Positions 11,366-24,903 of a stretch of 64,000 nucleotides of DNA are shown here, one piece after another. Origin of the DNA: Zanthoxylum bungeanum. Lineage: Eukaryota > Streptophyta > Magnoliopsida > Sapindales > Rutaceae. Numbering within the stretch: the first letter of the stretch is position 1; each line of letters begins with the position of its first letter. Location: NCBI GenBank assembly GCA_019454045.1, contig SKCR01023805.1, positions 1 through 64,000 of the forward strand. Direction: 5' to 3'. The position numbers and the translations under genes are program-made. The notes below the pieces were generated by a model. That model searched no databases, was not told where the DNA came from, and saw only the letters and a list, made by a program, of their open reading frames with translations.

Positions 11366-11872
11366 TAGGGGTGGGCATTATCGGATTCGGATCGGATCGG
11401 ACCGAATCCGAATCCGATCCGATCCGAAATGCCCACGATTGTTTGATTCGATCGGATCGAATCAAACAATCGAACTCGATCCGATCCGATCCGATAATTA
11501 TCGGATCGGATCGGATCGGATTGGTTCGATCCGAATTCGAATCGAATCGAATCGGACCAATTCGATCCGAAATCATCCTATTTCGGATCGGATTGGTCCG
11601 ATCCGATCCGAATTCGGTGGGTTTGAGTCAAAAAAATCGAGCGGATCGGATCGGATCGGATAAAATCCGATCCGATCGATTTTTTTTTTTTTTTATATAT
11701 AACGACGTCGTTTTGCATATTAAAAAAAAAAAAAAATTTCGATCGGATCGGATCGGATAAAATCCGATCCGATCCGAAATTCGTCGAACCGGACCAACAG
11801 AATTCGTTCGGATTTGCAAATCGGATCGGATCCGATCCGATCCGATCAAATCCGATCCGATGCCCACCCCTA
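11366..11872. mobile_element. hAT-type MITE with GGATC-repeat core
   Basis: Termini TAGGGGTGGGCA and TGCCCACCCCTA are perfect 12-bp inverted repeats, flanked by the perfect 8-bp duplication ATTTTGAG (11358-11365 and 11873-11880). The 507-bp core is mostly runs of GGATC/GATCC in both orientations, so all frames read as repetitive Arg/Ser/Asp. These frames are not genes. It belongs with the elements at 42947 and 45409. Confidence 0.88.
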
Positions 11873-12012
11873 ATTTTGAGAGAGTTAAAGGAAAAAATTT
11901 ACTTATATAGCCTTAATTATTATTGAAACCTATAAACGTTATTATGAATTGGAAATTATGGGCCTATTTGTGTTATTGGACAATATAACTGGCTATTAAA
12001 GGCCCAAATAGA

Positions 12013-12987
12013 TAATACAACTTATTTGTTTATTTGTTCTTACAACGGACTCTGAACAGACAGTAAACTGAACATAAAAGTACAATTAACAACAGTGATA
12101 CAGTAATCAACAATACAAATAAAATAGAAGACAGTTGCAGGCAGTGAGTTGAGAATAAGACACGGATCAGCAACAGGAAGAATTCCGAGGCTTGTTGTGG
12201 CAACAATCCCCTTAAAACAAATTCGTCCCCTACCGATCGGTGCAGTAGAACGCGAGACGTCTGTTGTGTGTAATGTCGTCCGACTTCAACGAACAACCGA
12301 AGTGCTTGAACTCTCGCAAAAGATTTCCGAAATTGCAATTTTCTCTTGTGTGTAATGTCTGTTTTGAAAAAACGAAAACACTACTATATTAAAAGAAAAT
12401 AACATGCCAATTAAGTCTCATCAATGAGAGGCTTTACATTTGTTGTAACCATCAAGTTAATTCATGTTATTAATCTCAAATTGTAACCACAAAGTTGATT
12501 AATTGTCATTGATTCAACTGTTATGGAACATAAAAAGGCTTGGAAAAAATAAAGAGACATCCAAAAATTGGCTGGGCCAGGCCCGCTCAATTTGGTCGGC
12601 ATTCGTGTACGCAGGACACGCGGGTGCACACGAGCCAAGCTTGATTCGGATTTGATTTGCACCCCCCCCCCCCCCCCCCCGCGCACGTAGAGAGAGCCTC
12701 TATCCTTATAACTCTTACCCATCTACATATGAGCAATCATATATAAGCATAATATTCACTCTATAGCTTTCCCATATGGGACAAGCTTACTTCTATTTTC
12801 CAACACCAATGGGTGAACTTTGAGCAACAATTTCTCATTCACCCAAGCACCATTTCAAGCATATGAATATACCATTTCGAAGTACTCACGGAGGAGTATC
12901 CGAATCATTCAATAACAACCACTAACACGAAGTGGACCATGCTTAAAATTGAGCCTCAAAATGCTTATGAATAAGCATTTTCCAACA
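12013..12987 (-). repeat. 3' LTR of minus-strand copia element
   Basis: 975 bp. It contains a 19-C run at 12662-12680 (poly-G in sense) next to GCGCACGTAGAGAGAG. The matching runs in the other LTRs are 14, 12 and 5 bases long. Confidence 0.85.
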
Positions 12988-13663
12988 ATCCCCCACATGA
13001 ATGAAATTGGCGAAAAACGTCGAATAAAATTATTTTATATAAAACATTTTATTTTGACCTAGAAGAGTTCAACGGTTCAACACCTGCATAGGATAGGTAG
13101 GCCTCAGCCTTTGAACCTTCCCTTGTGAAAATATATCTCATTTACTGGCTGACAGTGGATGCGATGTCATTGAACTGTACTGCCGTTCATGTAAATGGAG
13201 AACATATATCACACAGATGTTTTACCTAACACATCTGAGTTCTCATTGTTATGCTCATTTTGGCCATGAACATCAACCTGGTTCTGCAAGAGTTTCTAAG
13301 AATTGTGCCCCGTACAATTCCCTTTGAAGCGGCCTCACTTCTCTCTCACATAGGTGATTTCTTATTTAAGAGCATCTCGTAATACTCTGCTCGGATTTCG
13401 ACGCATAAGAATCATTAAAAAATTGCTTAACCTCAATCCATACGAACATCACTATTTCATTTCACCATAGGAATGGACTAGAGGGTAAACCCCCCACAGT
13501 GAACCAATTATGTCTTTTACGAGTAGGTTGTCCCATTGAACCTAGATCTTGGGATCTCCAGTCAACAAGGTTGGGTTTTCCTTCGTAATAAACATTTATC
13601 TAATGGGGTTTAGTCCCATTCCCCTCGATGATTTCACAACCAACTCTCTATTTAACCCTTTGG

Positions 13664-13745
13664 TTACGGATCCGCAATGTTATCCTTTGACTTTACATAG
13701 TCAATCGAAATAACTCCAGTAGAGAGTAATTGTCTAATGGTATTG

Positions 13746-13786
<41 letters not shown>

Positions 13787-16700
13787 GTTATGTGCCATTC
13801 CAATTGCAGATTGACTATCGCAATGAATGCAAATTGCTGGCACTGGCTTGGCCAACTTGGAATATCCTCTAGAAAATTTCGAAGCCATTCTGCTTCTTCA
13901 GCACACTTGTCTAATGCAATGAATTCTGATTCCATTGTAGATCTGGCTATCACGGTCTGTTTGGAGGATTTCCATGATATAACTGCACCTGCTAGTGTAA
14001 ACACATAGCCACTGGTAGACTTTGAGTCTTTCATGTCAGATATCCAATTAGCATCACTGTATCCTTCGACTACAGCTGGATATCTATGATAGTGCAACCC
14101 ATAATTACGAGTAAAACGTAAGTACCTAAGTACTCTCACTATTGCTTTCCAGTGATCAACCCCTGGATTACTCGTATATCTGCTGAGCTTGTTTACTGTA
14201 CAGGCTATATCAGGTCTTGTACAACTCGATAGATACATCAAACTCCCGATCACTCTAGAGTATTCTACTTGAGATATACCATCTCCCCTATTCTTCGATA
14301 GGTGTAGACTCACATCTAAAGGAGTTCTAGCCACAGCAGAATCATCAGTGTTGAATTTACCAAGAATCTTGTCCACATAGTGCGACTGATCAAGAATAAG
14401 TCCATCAGGACTTCTCGAGACCTTTATTCCCAGAATGACATCTGCTAGACCCATGTCTTTCATGTCAAACTTGGATTTCAGCATATTCTTGGTAGATTTC
14501 ACCATTTTAACATTACTCCCGACAATCAATATGTCATCAACGTAGAGACATAAAATAACATAGCCAACTTCTGTCTCTCTGACATAAATGCATTTATCAC
14601 ACTCATTGATTTTGAAACCATTTGCTAACATGGTGTCATCAAACTTTTTATGCCACTGTTTCGGAGCTTGTTTTAATCCATACAAGGATTTAACCAACTT
14701 ACAGACTTTCTTTCTTGTCCTGGAGCTATAAAGCCTTCAGGTTGTTTCATGTAAATTTCTTCATCTAAATCTCCATTAGAAAGGCTGTTTTCACATCCAT
14801 CTGATGTACCTCAAGATTGCGCAAAGCTGCAATCGCTATTATCATCCTTATGGAATTTATTCTCGTTACAGGAGAATAAGTATCAAAGTAATCAAGACCT
14901 TCACGTTGTCTGTAACCTTTAATTACAAGTCTTGCTTTGTACTTGTCAATTGATCCATCTGCCTTCATTTTCTTCTTGAAAATCCACTTGGATCCTAAAG
15001 GTTTACATCCTGGAGGAAGATCCACTAACTCCCAGGTGTGATTTTGTAAGATGGATTCAATTTCACTATTGATGGCATCTTTCCACAAAGCACCATCAGC
15101 TGACCTTACAGCTTCGTTATAGCTTTGAGGATCATTTTCTAGCAAAAATGTCAAAAAATCTGGACCAAATGATTTTTCCGTTCTAGCTCTTTTGCTACGT
15201 CTTGGTTCAAGTTCAACAACTTGTTGATCCTCCGGAACATTTATTTGTTCTCGGTCCTGACTATCTTCAAAGATAGTCTCATGTACCCGTTTGTGTACAT
15301 TTGAATTCGAATTAGTTTTACAAGGAAAAACGTGTTCGAAAAATGATGCATTCCTCGACTCCATTATCGTATTCTTGTGAATATCTGGTATATTAGACTC
15401 ATGCACAAGAAATCGATAAGCATTACTGTTATGCGCATATCCTATGAAAATACAATCAACAGTTTTTGGTCATATCTTCACCTTTTTAGGTGGAGGAATA
15501 ACTACCTTGGCAAGAACACCCCCACACTCGTAGAAATTGTAGGAAGGTGCTCTTCCTTTCCACATTCATAAGGAGTTTTCCCTGCATCTTTCCGTGGTAC
15601 CTTATTTAAAAGGTAATTAGCTGATAAAACAGCTTCTCCCCACATATTCTGAGGTAAGCCAGAGCTGATTAACATAGCGTTCATCATCTCTTTCAAGGTA
15701 CGATTCTTCCGTTCTGCAATCCCATTGGATTGAGGTGAATAAGGAGCTGTGGTTTGATGTATGATTCCATTTTGTTCACAAAGTGATTCAAAAGGGAAAA
15801 ACATACTCACCACCACGATCACTTCTCAACTCCTTAATTCTTTTATTCAGTTGATTCTCAACTTCATTCTTATAGAGAACAAATTCTCTATAGCTTCGTC
15901 CTTGCTTTTCATCAAATACACATAGCAAAATCTAGTGCAATCATCAATAAAGGTAATAAAATATTTATTACCGCCTCTCGATTGTATTGAATTAAAATCA
16001 CATACATCGGTATGAATAAGATCAAGTGGTTCGGAGTTTCTTTCAATACTATGAAAAGATGATCTAGTTAGTTTTGCCTCAACCTCAACACAAGTATCAC
16101 ACTTATGTTTGTTATCAATTTTAAAATTGGAATGTGGTCATGTTAATTAATTTCCGTAATGAATTAAAATTAACATGTCCTAATCTACCATGCCATAGAT
16201 TTGAGTACTCAACAATATAAGCAGAAGAACTAGCTTTATTGATATTCTTAGGTTTAACAACCATTACATTGAGCTTAAAGAGCCCATCAGTTACATACCT
16301 TTTCCCACATACATCCCATTTTTAGTAAACTACTTTATCAGACTCGAACACCATCCGGAATCCATGCTTGTTCAAAAGCGATCCAGACACAAGATTCTTC
16401 CGAATTTCTGGTACATACAGAACGTTGTTCAAAGTCAACTCTTTCCCATAAGTCATCTTCAGAATCACCTTTCCTTGACCTTCAATCTCAGATGTTGCTG
16501 AATTTCCCATGTATATTTTTTCCCCATTACCAGCAGACTCAAATGAAGAAAACATGCTCTTGTCCGAGCACACATGTCGAGTGGCACCAGTGTCAATCCA
16601 CCACTCTCTTGGGTTAGAACCCACAAGATTCACCTCAGAAACCACAGCTGAAAGGTTAATGTCTGAAACATCTTGAGTCACATTTACCATCACATTAGCC

Positions 16701-17708
16701 TCTTGATTCTTTTTCTTCTTCGGCAATCTGCACTCAGAAGATTTGTGACCCATTTTGTCACAGTTGAAGCATTTTCCTAGAAATTTGGATTTCTTGGAAA
16801 CTCCTCCTTTAGGGCCCATCTTTGACCCTTTGTTCTTAGGGTTCTTGTTCTTTTGGCCATGTTCAACAACATTTGCTTTGGCCTCATGAGTTATGCCTCT
16901 CTTGTCAGATACACGATTATCTTCCTCAATTCTGAGCTTAAGAACCAAGTCTTCAATACTCATTTCTTTTCGCTTATGCTTTAGGTAATTCTTGAAATCT
17001 TTCCAACCAGGTGGTAGTTTTTCAATTATCGAGGCTACTTGAAAGGTTTCACTTAAAACCATCCCCTCAGCATGTATTTCTGCTAGAATAATTTGCAATT
17101 CTTGTACTTGACTTAACACAGTTTTGGAATCAACCATCTTAAAATCTAGGAAACGGCCTACGACAAATTTCTTAGTACCGGCATCCTCAGTTTTATATTT
17201 TCGGTCTAAAGATTCCCAAAGCCCTTTTGCTGTTTTCATTCCGGCGTACACACTGTACAAGGAATCACTCAGTCCATTTAGCACATAATTTCTACATAGG
17301 AATTCAGAATGTTTCAAGCATCGATTGCAGTGATCACTTGGATATCAATCTCACCCTCCGCGGGTACAGGAGCATCTTCCTTAGAAACCTTGCTAGGTTC
17401 AACGTGGTCAAGTAGAAAAACATTTTCTGTTGCCACCGTTTAAAATTCTGTCCACTGAATTTTTCAGGTTTTTCCGCAGCAGGATTGACATGGCTCACAT
17501 GTCCAACATGTTGTCTAGCCATAGAGGCAGTGACACTTTGGCCAGGCACAGCAGCTGCCATATTAAGCTCAGAGGCTGAAGCAAGTTGGCCAGCCGAAGA
17601 GGCTGCCACTGCACTTTGGCTAGCCACAGAGGCTGCTGCACAAACATTCTGCCCAACCACAGGGGCTGCCAGAACATTTACTGTGTTTGGACTGTTTTCC
17701 ATATCCAC
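13664..17708 (-). pseudogene. copia gag-pol remnant
   Basis: The polyprotein of the minus-strand copia element, broken into frames. Gag begins at 17708 with an Ala/Gln-rich repeat leader, followed by [17 protein letters not shown] frameshift near 17330 is followed by the gag core, a CCHC knuckle ([14 protein letters not shown]) and the protease motif [11 protein letters not shown] (17317-16322), which ends in a small deletion. Integrase pieces are at 15822-15502 (APYSPQSNGIAERKN). Reverse transcriptase is at 15406-14765 and 14697-13693, with ALYVDD-type motif [10 protein letters not shown], and RNase H has SDANW and [10 protein letters not shown] final frame at 13888-13664 holds the RNase H tail. 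At least four frameshifts separate these, and part of the integrase core is degraded. It cannot encode a working polyprotein. Confidence 0.9.
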
Positions 17709-17730
17709 AGAGCGAATTTTGTTTTAAGAC

Positions 17731-18321
17731 TAATACAACTTATTTGTTTACTGTGTTCTTACAACGGACTCTGAACAGACAGTAAACTGAACATAAAAGT
17801 ACAATTAACAACAGTGATACAGTAATCAACAATACAAATAAAATAGAAGACAGTTGCAGGCAGTGAGTGAGAATAAGACACGGATCAGCAACAGGAAGAA
17901 TTCCGAGGCTTGTTGTGGCAACAATCTCCTTAAAACAAATTCGGTCCGCATTCGTGTACGCAGGTGCACACGAGCCAAGCTTGATTCGATTTGATTGCAC
18001 CCCCCCCCCCCCCGCGCACGTAGAGAGAGCCTCTATCCTTATAACTCTTACCCATCTACATATGAGCAATCATATATAAGCATAATATTCACTCTATAGC
18101 TTTCCCATATGGGACAGCTTACTTTTCTTTATTTTCCAACACCAATGGGTGAATTTGAGCAACAATTTCTCATTCACCCAAGCACCATTTTAAGCATATG
18201 AATATACCATTTCGAAGTACTCACGGAGGAGTATCCGAATCATTCAATAACAACCACTAACACGAAGTGGACCATGCTTAAAATGAGCCTCAAAATGCTT
18301 ATGAATAAGCATTTTCCAACA
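17731..18321 (-). repeat. 5' LTR of minus-strand copia element (internally deleted)
   Basis: 591 bp. It matches the 3' LTR at both ends but lacks the middle part between AACAAATTCG and GCATTCGTG. A short shared TTCG/TCGG sequence at the junction suggests a microhomology deletion. It carries a 14-C run at 18000-18013. Confidence 0.82.
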
Positions 18322-18991
18322 ATAGATTCTAAGTACACAACAAAGTTAAAAAGATCATTTCAAAAATAAAATAAAATACAAAATATACATTTCGAGTATG
18401 GTCAAGTCAAGTTCAAGACGGCTTTCATACGAAGTACGTTCGTCCGATATCTTAATTAAAGGGTTATTTCCAGATAGCTCCGTTGAGGTATGGAGTAATT
18501 GATGTATTTTCAGAGAGCTCCCCAGATGTTAGTATTTCCATCACGTAAGGAAAGTGAAATAATTTGACTGTTGACTGATATTGAGACGTGGACAGTATTA
18601 AAAACCATTATCTTTCATAATTGAATTGGAGATCGAATTACTTATGTACAATATTTAATGGATCATTCGTTCGATCAGTTAAATTGTGTCTAAAAATTTA
18701 TTAAAACCAATTTACATAATAAATAATTTAATAATTTAAAATAAAAAAAATATTTGGACTTTAGTGACTTTACTTATTCCTAACATTGTATAGAAATATG
18801 TAAAGTTTTTTTGAAACTCTGTATATTTCATTTCTCACTATTTATGTCTTGAATTTGAAAATATCTATTTATTAGTTATTAGTATAGTGCATGCTTTAGC
18901 TTTATATCATTTGAACTAAAGAAAACTAAGCAAAATAATTATTATTTTTAATTACTAAATCTCTTTTTAGTTATAATCTCCCTTTAGAAAT

Positions 18992-19022
<31 letters not shown>

Positions 19023-19738
19023 ATAATATAATATAATATAATATGGGTATCAACTTATGGATCCACTAACTTATTAAATAACAGACATACTAAAATACAA
19101 AGAAAATATGGATTTCAATGTAACGTTATTTATCTTTTTACATATTTAAATATATTTTTTTTTATTAAGGTATTAAAATGAAATTATACTATTCAATTAT
19201 AAAATTAAATTACTAAATCTATTAAATAAAAAAAAACATATTACAATAAAAATATATATTATAAATTTATAAGAACTATATTATAATAAGAAAACATATT
19301 ATATTATCCTATTAAAATAATAAATACTACTAAATTATTAAATTAAATTAATAAATCTAAAATTAATAACCTTATTATAATAAGAAAATATATTATATTA
19401 TTCAATAATTTTTTGAATGATATCACAAGTAATCCGGATAATTAAATATAATATGTGTGTATATATAAGTTAAACATTTTAAAACATTCTCACTATGTCA
19501 TGTGATATCTAATCTCTATAATTATTATTTTTAATAAATTATAAAATTATATATATATATATATAAAAGATGAATATTTTTAAGCATCAGCATCGTGCCA
19601 CGTGACAACTCACTATTAAATTATAAAATTAAATTAATAAATATATTAAATAAAAAATCTATTACAATAAAAATACATATTATAATTTTATAAATGTTGT
19701 ATTATAATAAGAAAATATTAGATTATGTTGTATAGATA

Positions 19739-20123
19739 CTCTACCAAACATGAGATATAATACAATCTAATATAATCGAATCGAATCGAATCCTAGTAGT
19801 ATGTGTGGTGTTATGGCTTCCACTTATCTTTTAGATTAGATTATATCAAAGATTGAGAATTCTTTAGTCCGGGACATGCAAACGTTTTATCGTCCGCAAA
19901 CAAATATGTTTTTTTATTATGATGACGATAAAACATTCATATGATCCGTACCTGAATCGACTTGTATCAAAGATAGTACTAACTGTTAGGATTACAACCT
20001 AATCAAAGTATATTAGATTAATCTAAGCCAATCCAAATGAATCCAATCCAATCTGGCCATAACACCACATAATTAGTACTATATATAATACTATAATTAG
20101 TACTATCTAATGTTTGGGTAGAT
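19739..20123. mobile_element. MITE candidate with about 75-bp inverted ends
   Basis: The left end (CTCTACCAAACATGAGATA through GTGTGGTGTTATGGC) is mirrored at the right end (GGCCATAACACCACATA through ATGTTTGGGTAGA). The interior is unrelated AT-rich DNA. I could not assign a target duplication, so the superfamily is unknown. Confidence 0.5.
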
Positions 20124-20227
20124 TGTAATAAGCTAGTTATTGGGTAGTCACAATATATAAAAAAAACGTGAACTATTTTAAATATAATATATTATTACCT
20201 ATAAAATCGGAAATTATTGGAAAAAAT

Positions 20228-20701
20228 CGGTTCCTAACTATTAGGAATTGGAACCTACCCTATTTATTGATTTCGATTAAGTTTCGATTCAATTTCAAGT
20301 TATCCTACTTTGACAATGAAAAGGAAATATATTATCTTTTTTATTTTCTGTTGTATAAAAAAAAATATATGTTAATTTGGGTGATTTTATAAATTAAAAG
20401 CTAATATGAAGAAATTAGACACAATTATTTAATTCTTATCTAAATCTAAATCAAATTGCAACATAGAAACCACAAGTTAATTTAATATTAATTCGGGTAC
20501 ATATTTTTGGTTTTAAAAATTTAGTTCGATGGTCCGGTTACGGTTCTAAATATTAAAGAACATGAACCTATTTGAAAAATTCGGTTTCTAACTATTAGGA
20601 ACTAGAACCTACCTTAATGTAATCAATTCCAATTCCAGAATTGAATTTTCAGTTCGATTCTAATAGGTTTCAGATAAACTCAGAATCGTTGCCCACCCCT
20701 A
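20228..20701. mobile_element. Truncated hAT MITE of the TAGGGGTGG family
   Basis: The right end GTTGCCCACCCCTA matches the terminus of the elements at 11366 and 45409. Inside, TCGGTT(C/T)CTAACTATTAGGAA is repeated at about 20228 and 20580. No matching left terminus was found, so the left boundary is approximate. Confidence 0.5.
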
Positions 20702-21129
20702 AATAACATATAATTTATCAATTGGTTACTGGTATTACTAATTTTCATAATTATTTTATATTACATTAATGATTATTAAATTTGATAAAAAAAAAATTTA
20801 TAGCAATAAAGTATTAAATTTTGATTTTAATGGTATCTTAATAAATATAAAAGTAATTGAAATTTAAAATCGAGAGTTAATAGAAGTGAAATTACACATT
20901 TAATTTTACCATAAATAAAAAATAAATCAATAAGTTAATAATTTTTAGTAACCATGAATAATAAAAATACTAAATAATTAACTGATAACAAAAAAAAATT
21001 CCCATGATCTTGAACCGATCTCACCTAAGATCTTGAGGTCAATCCTATAGAAGAACTAAAATTGTGTTAGAGATTGATTTCTAGATTTCGTTGATGTCCA
21101 GTCAATTGATGCATCTCAATATATTTATT

Positions 21130-21490
21130 ATGGTCCATTTGTTCCATATTGACTAAGTATGTGATTGACTAGTGCTTTACAAGCCGGATTTTGGGATGAG
21201 TTCTACTCATAGATTTGTGAAAAATGGTATTAAAGTCAATACTATGTCTCCTAGTTACAATTGTGAGGTACAAATGTTAACGTCAATATTACAATATTTG
21301 GCTGAGACTATACATATTAGTGCAAAAAGTTAGCATGCATGGGCGCTAGGGATACTAAACGTGGTTGAATGTTATTAATCCATTTGTCCCATATTAATCA
21401 GTTATAAGATTTACTAGTGCTTTATAAACCCATAAATTCTCTTTGCAAACCATATTTAGGGATGAGTTTCATCCATACATTTGTAAAAAC
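21130..21490 (+). repeat. Diverged internal duplication
   Basis: TCCATTTGTTCCATATTGA followed by GACTAGTGCTTTACAAGCC and GGGATGAGTT recurs about 250 bp later as TCCATTTGTCCCATATTAA, TACTAGTGCTTTATAAACC and GGGATGAGTT. It may be a relic of an LTR pair. No coding sequence lies between the copies. Confidence 0.45.
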
Positions 21491-24400
21491 ATTTCAGGAA
21501 GAAATAAATGTTTGTTGTCTCCCATAAATAAACTTTTTCATAAAATCTCGTCTCACTTGTCCAATTCTATTGTTTTTGAAGATTTCCCTAAAAAATTCGA
21601 ATGGGTAGATAAAATTATGTAATTCCTGTTACTTTCACTGGATTATTCGCTTTTAAGTGATAAAAAAATGGTTTAATAAATGAGAGAAGATGTCATTACG
21701 AAAGACTCTCTTTAGTAAAGGTAGGGTGGGTAATCAAATCCTAAGTGAAATATTCCAAATATGAAGTACATATTTTATCCTAAATATTTATATAATCATA
21801 AATTTACATATATTTAATTAAGATTTTAATTGGTTGTGTCCGTTTTTTTAATAATCTATGTATTTTGTTAAATCTATGGATTATTTTAATTTTACCTAGA
21901 CTTTCACAAGATTTTAAGGAATTGTTTTATGAATATTTCGTTAGGTTTTAACAAGTATATGAATTTTGTTAACAACAAAAAATTAAAATTAAAATTAAAG
22001 TTAAAAATAAATTAAAAGACAAATTATTGAATACAAATTAGTATTAAAAGACAAATAATTGAATAAAAATTAGTTTATCTCTAAATTATCTTTTATATTA
22101 TAATAATGAAAGTTGAAAACCACAAGAAAGAAAATCATAGAAGTAAGTGGTGTACATGTTTGGATTTAATGTAATAAATTTTATTTTTTTTAATCACAAG
22201 TGATGATAAGCATTAAGTTTTATTAGTTAATGTGATAAAAATGAAAATCTTGAAACAAAAATTGAAGGAAATTAAAAAAATCGAGAGAAACGTATCTTAA
22301 TTTAGAGAAAAGAGGGATTTGTAATCTCTTGAGGAATGAGTAGATTTCACAATAAATTTTTATTTATATAAGATACTTAAAATACTACATAATCCATTGT
22401 GATAAAATTCTTAAGAATTAATATACCTTTGAATATCCCCATATTTTATCGGGCATTTTAAAATCCAAATTGAAAACAATAAGATTTATTTATTTTTTTT
22501 AAATCTTTAAAATCATAAATAAATACCCATAAAATTTTAAATATTACATTATTTATCTAATAATTTTATAATATATTATTGGATATTTTATATTTAATAT
22601 AATTTAATTATATATTTATTAATCTGTGATATTATATGAGGTATTAATAAATTACTCATGAAAAATGTAGGTGTCAACTCATGAAAAAGGTGCCATCCTG
22701 TGCTTTATTGCAAATCATGTCTTTTAAGGGTCTCTATTTGACTGAATCCTTTCGACAAGCTTAAAGGATGGCCACTAAAAATTGGCATGGTAATGGAATG
22801 GACCTTCGAAATAATTGTGTTTCATATCTTTTTATGTGAATTAAAAAAAGAAAAAGAAAAAGTCCTACATACACATATATGTTCATGTATCAAAGATGAC
22901 CTAAAACCAAAAGGGGTGTGAACATTATGTAGAAATTTCTTGATTGGGAATTTGCAAAATTGTGTGAGATCTGATCTTAAATTGTGGGTCAGTTTCTCCA
23001 TGTAGCCATGTCTAATTTATCACAATAAATGCACCAAAAAGAAAGAAATAAGCTCCTTGTATCAAAGATGAGCTAAATTGTACGTCTGCTCTTGAAATTG
23101 TTGCAGATAAATCTGAATGAAGCATGACTCGGTTTATATTTTACAGGGACTCATCTTTATGAACAATCCAATCTGAACTTATTAGGTTTGTCAATTTCGT
23201 AAATTATTGATGAAATGATAAAATACTAAACAGAGGGATCAACCTAAAACAACATCGTCAATAAGAAAAAAAACATAGGTTTTAAAATACTTACTAATTG
23301 AGAATTTTCGGATGGAATTTTAAATACTTTTCAATATTAAAGAGTGATTTATTTCTTTTTTATTATTGCTATATATTATTTTATTTTAAAGTGAGTTCCC
23401 TTTAATTTAATTAAAATAATATAAATTTTTTATAATATCCCTCTTCTATTAATATTATTAGTGTTGGGCCTGCTCTTTCCATTGGTTGATTAAAATTTAA
23501 ATGATATTTTTTTATAATAATTAAAGATTTGAGGAGGAATTTAACTATGTATAGAATTTAATAATAGGTGATAAAATTTATTTAATTATAGTTAAAATTA
23601 AATTATTTTATTAAATTTTTTTTTTAATTAATATATAAAATTTATTTTAATAAAATTTTGGATTGATTAAGAATAATTATTTCTACTTACTTATAGGTCC
23701 CTCCACCAAAGGAAGAAGGAAGGGAATATATTTTGTTTCATTTTCAACTCATTTAATGCAATGCCTTTTTAGACAAGTCGTTGTTTTGATTAATATAAAT
23801 TATCTGAATTAACCCACCTCATAACTATAACTATGACAGAAATTAATTATTAATTTTAGTTTTTATTAGTAAACTTCTATAAATTTTGTCACCATAAAAT
23901 GAAAATAATATTTATTATTTAAATAAAATAATAAATTAATATTGAGTAATTTAATAATTAGTTAATAATTTAATAAAGTCATAATTAATTAATACTTAAT
24001 TTATAAATGATAAATAAGATTAATCATAATTATTAATAAAATAATAATTCAATAAAATTAAAAATTAATTATTAGTAATTTAATACATTAATAATTAGTT
24101 AATAAATTAGTAAAGTAATAATTAAATAGTACCTAATTTATAAATAAAAAATAAAATTAATCAATAATCAATATTAGAATAATATTAATATTTCATTAAA
24201 ATAATAATTTGATAAAATAAATAAATTAATATTTATTAATTTAATACATTAATAATTAGTTAATTCAGATATTTTTTTTAATTTCTTTTTATTATTTTAT
24301 AGTATATTGACTGATATCTACTTTTAAATATTTTTTTATTATATTATGATGATGTACACTCTACTCGGGAGTTAATATTTTATATGTATAATTATATTAA

Positions 24401-24773
24401 AATAATTATTACTTATTAATTTTTTTTTTAATATTTTAATATATTTGATAATATATTATTATATTGATATTTAAATATTGTGGTACTATCGTTATATCTC
24501 AAATTTTTATGATTAAAGAGTGGTCAGTATTTTTTGTAAATTAAATTCCACCACAAGTTATTAAAAAATGATAATACAAAAATAAATGTATGGACTAATT
24601 CCATTATAGAATCTGTTAATTTGTTGTTGAATTTCCAATGAAACCTTGTTATCTTAAAAAAAAAATAGAGATGCTATGGAGTGATCACGATCAAGTCAAT
24701 ATGGTCAATTTTTACGACACGTGTATTATTAAAAGTTAGTTAAAAAAATATAAATTCTTATATGATAATAATG

Positions 24774-24903
24774 ATTTATCTACTATACTTTTATATTATT
24801 TATCTATTACACTTTTTATTATATTAATATATTATTATTCAAATAATTACAAAATAAATATGAAAAACAAAATTTGATTTCATGTTTAAAATAATAATAA
24901 TTC
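24774..24903 (+). repeat. 130-bp direct repeat, right copy
   Basis: Nearly identical to 8094-8225, differing by a few single-base indels. It lies about 270 bp upstream of the MATE gene 2 start codon. Confidence 0.75.

Larger units (their letters stand above)
12013..18321 (-). mobile_element. Ty1/copia retrotransposon, decayed, minus strand
   Basis: Complete in structure: two LTRs (17731-18321 is the 5' LTR, 12013-12987 the 3' LTR), an internal gag-pol region, and the 5-bp target duplication ATAGA at 12008-12012 and 18322-18326. LTRs start TGTTGGAAAA and end GTTGTATTA. A polypurine tract (CATGTGGGGGAT in sense, 12988-12999) abuts the 3' LTR. No initiator-Met primer site is seen next to the 5' LTR. 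Coding sequence is broken in several places. The 5' LTR lacks about 380 bp present in the 3' LTR. A closely related plus-strand copy lies at 44452-51695. Confidence 0.92.

Noticed and set aside
11346..11867. Long overlapping frames rich in Arg, Ser, Asp and Ile on both strands
   Set aside because: They arise from GGATC/GATCC repeats inside a bounded hAT MITE; all frames are equally open, so there is no coding signal.
11371..11867. CRISPR-like or satellite array because of regular short repeats
   Set aside because: There are no conserved repeat-spacer units; the inverted ends and 8-bp duplication explain it as a MITE, and the genome is eukaryotic.
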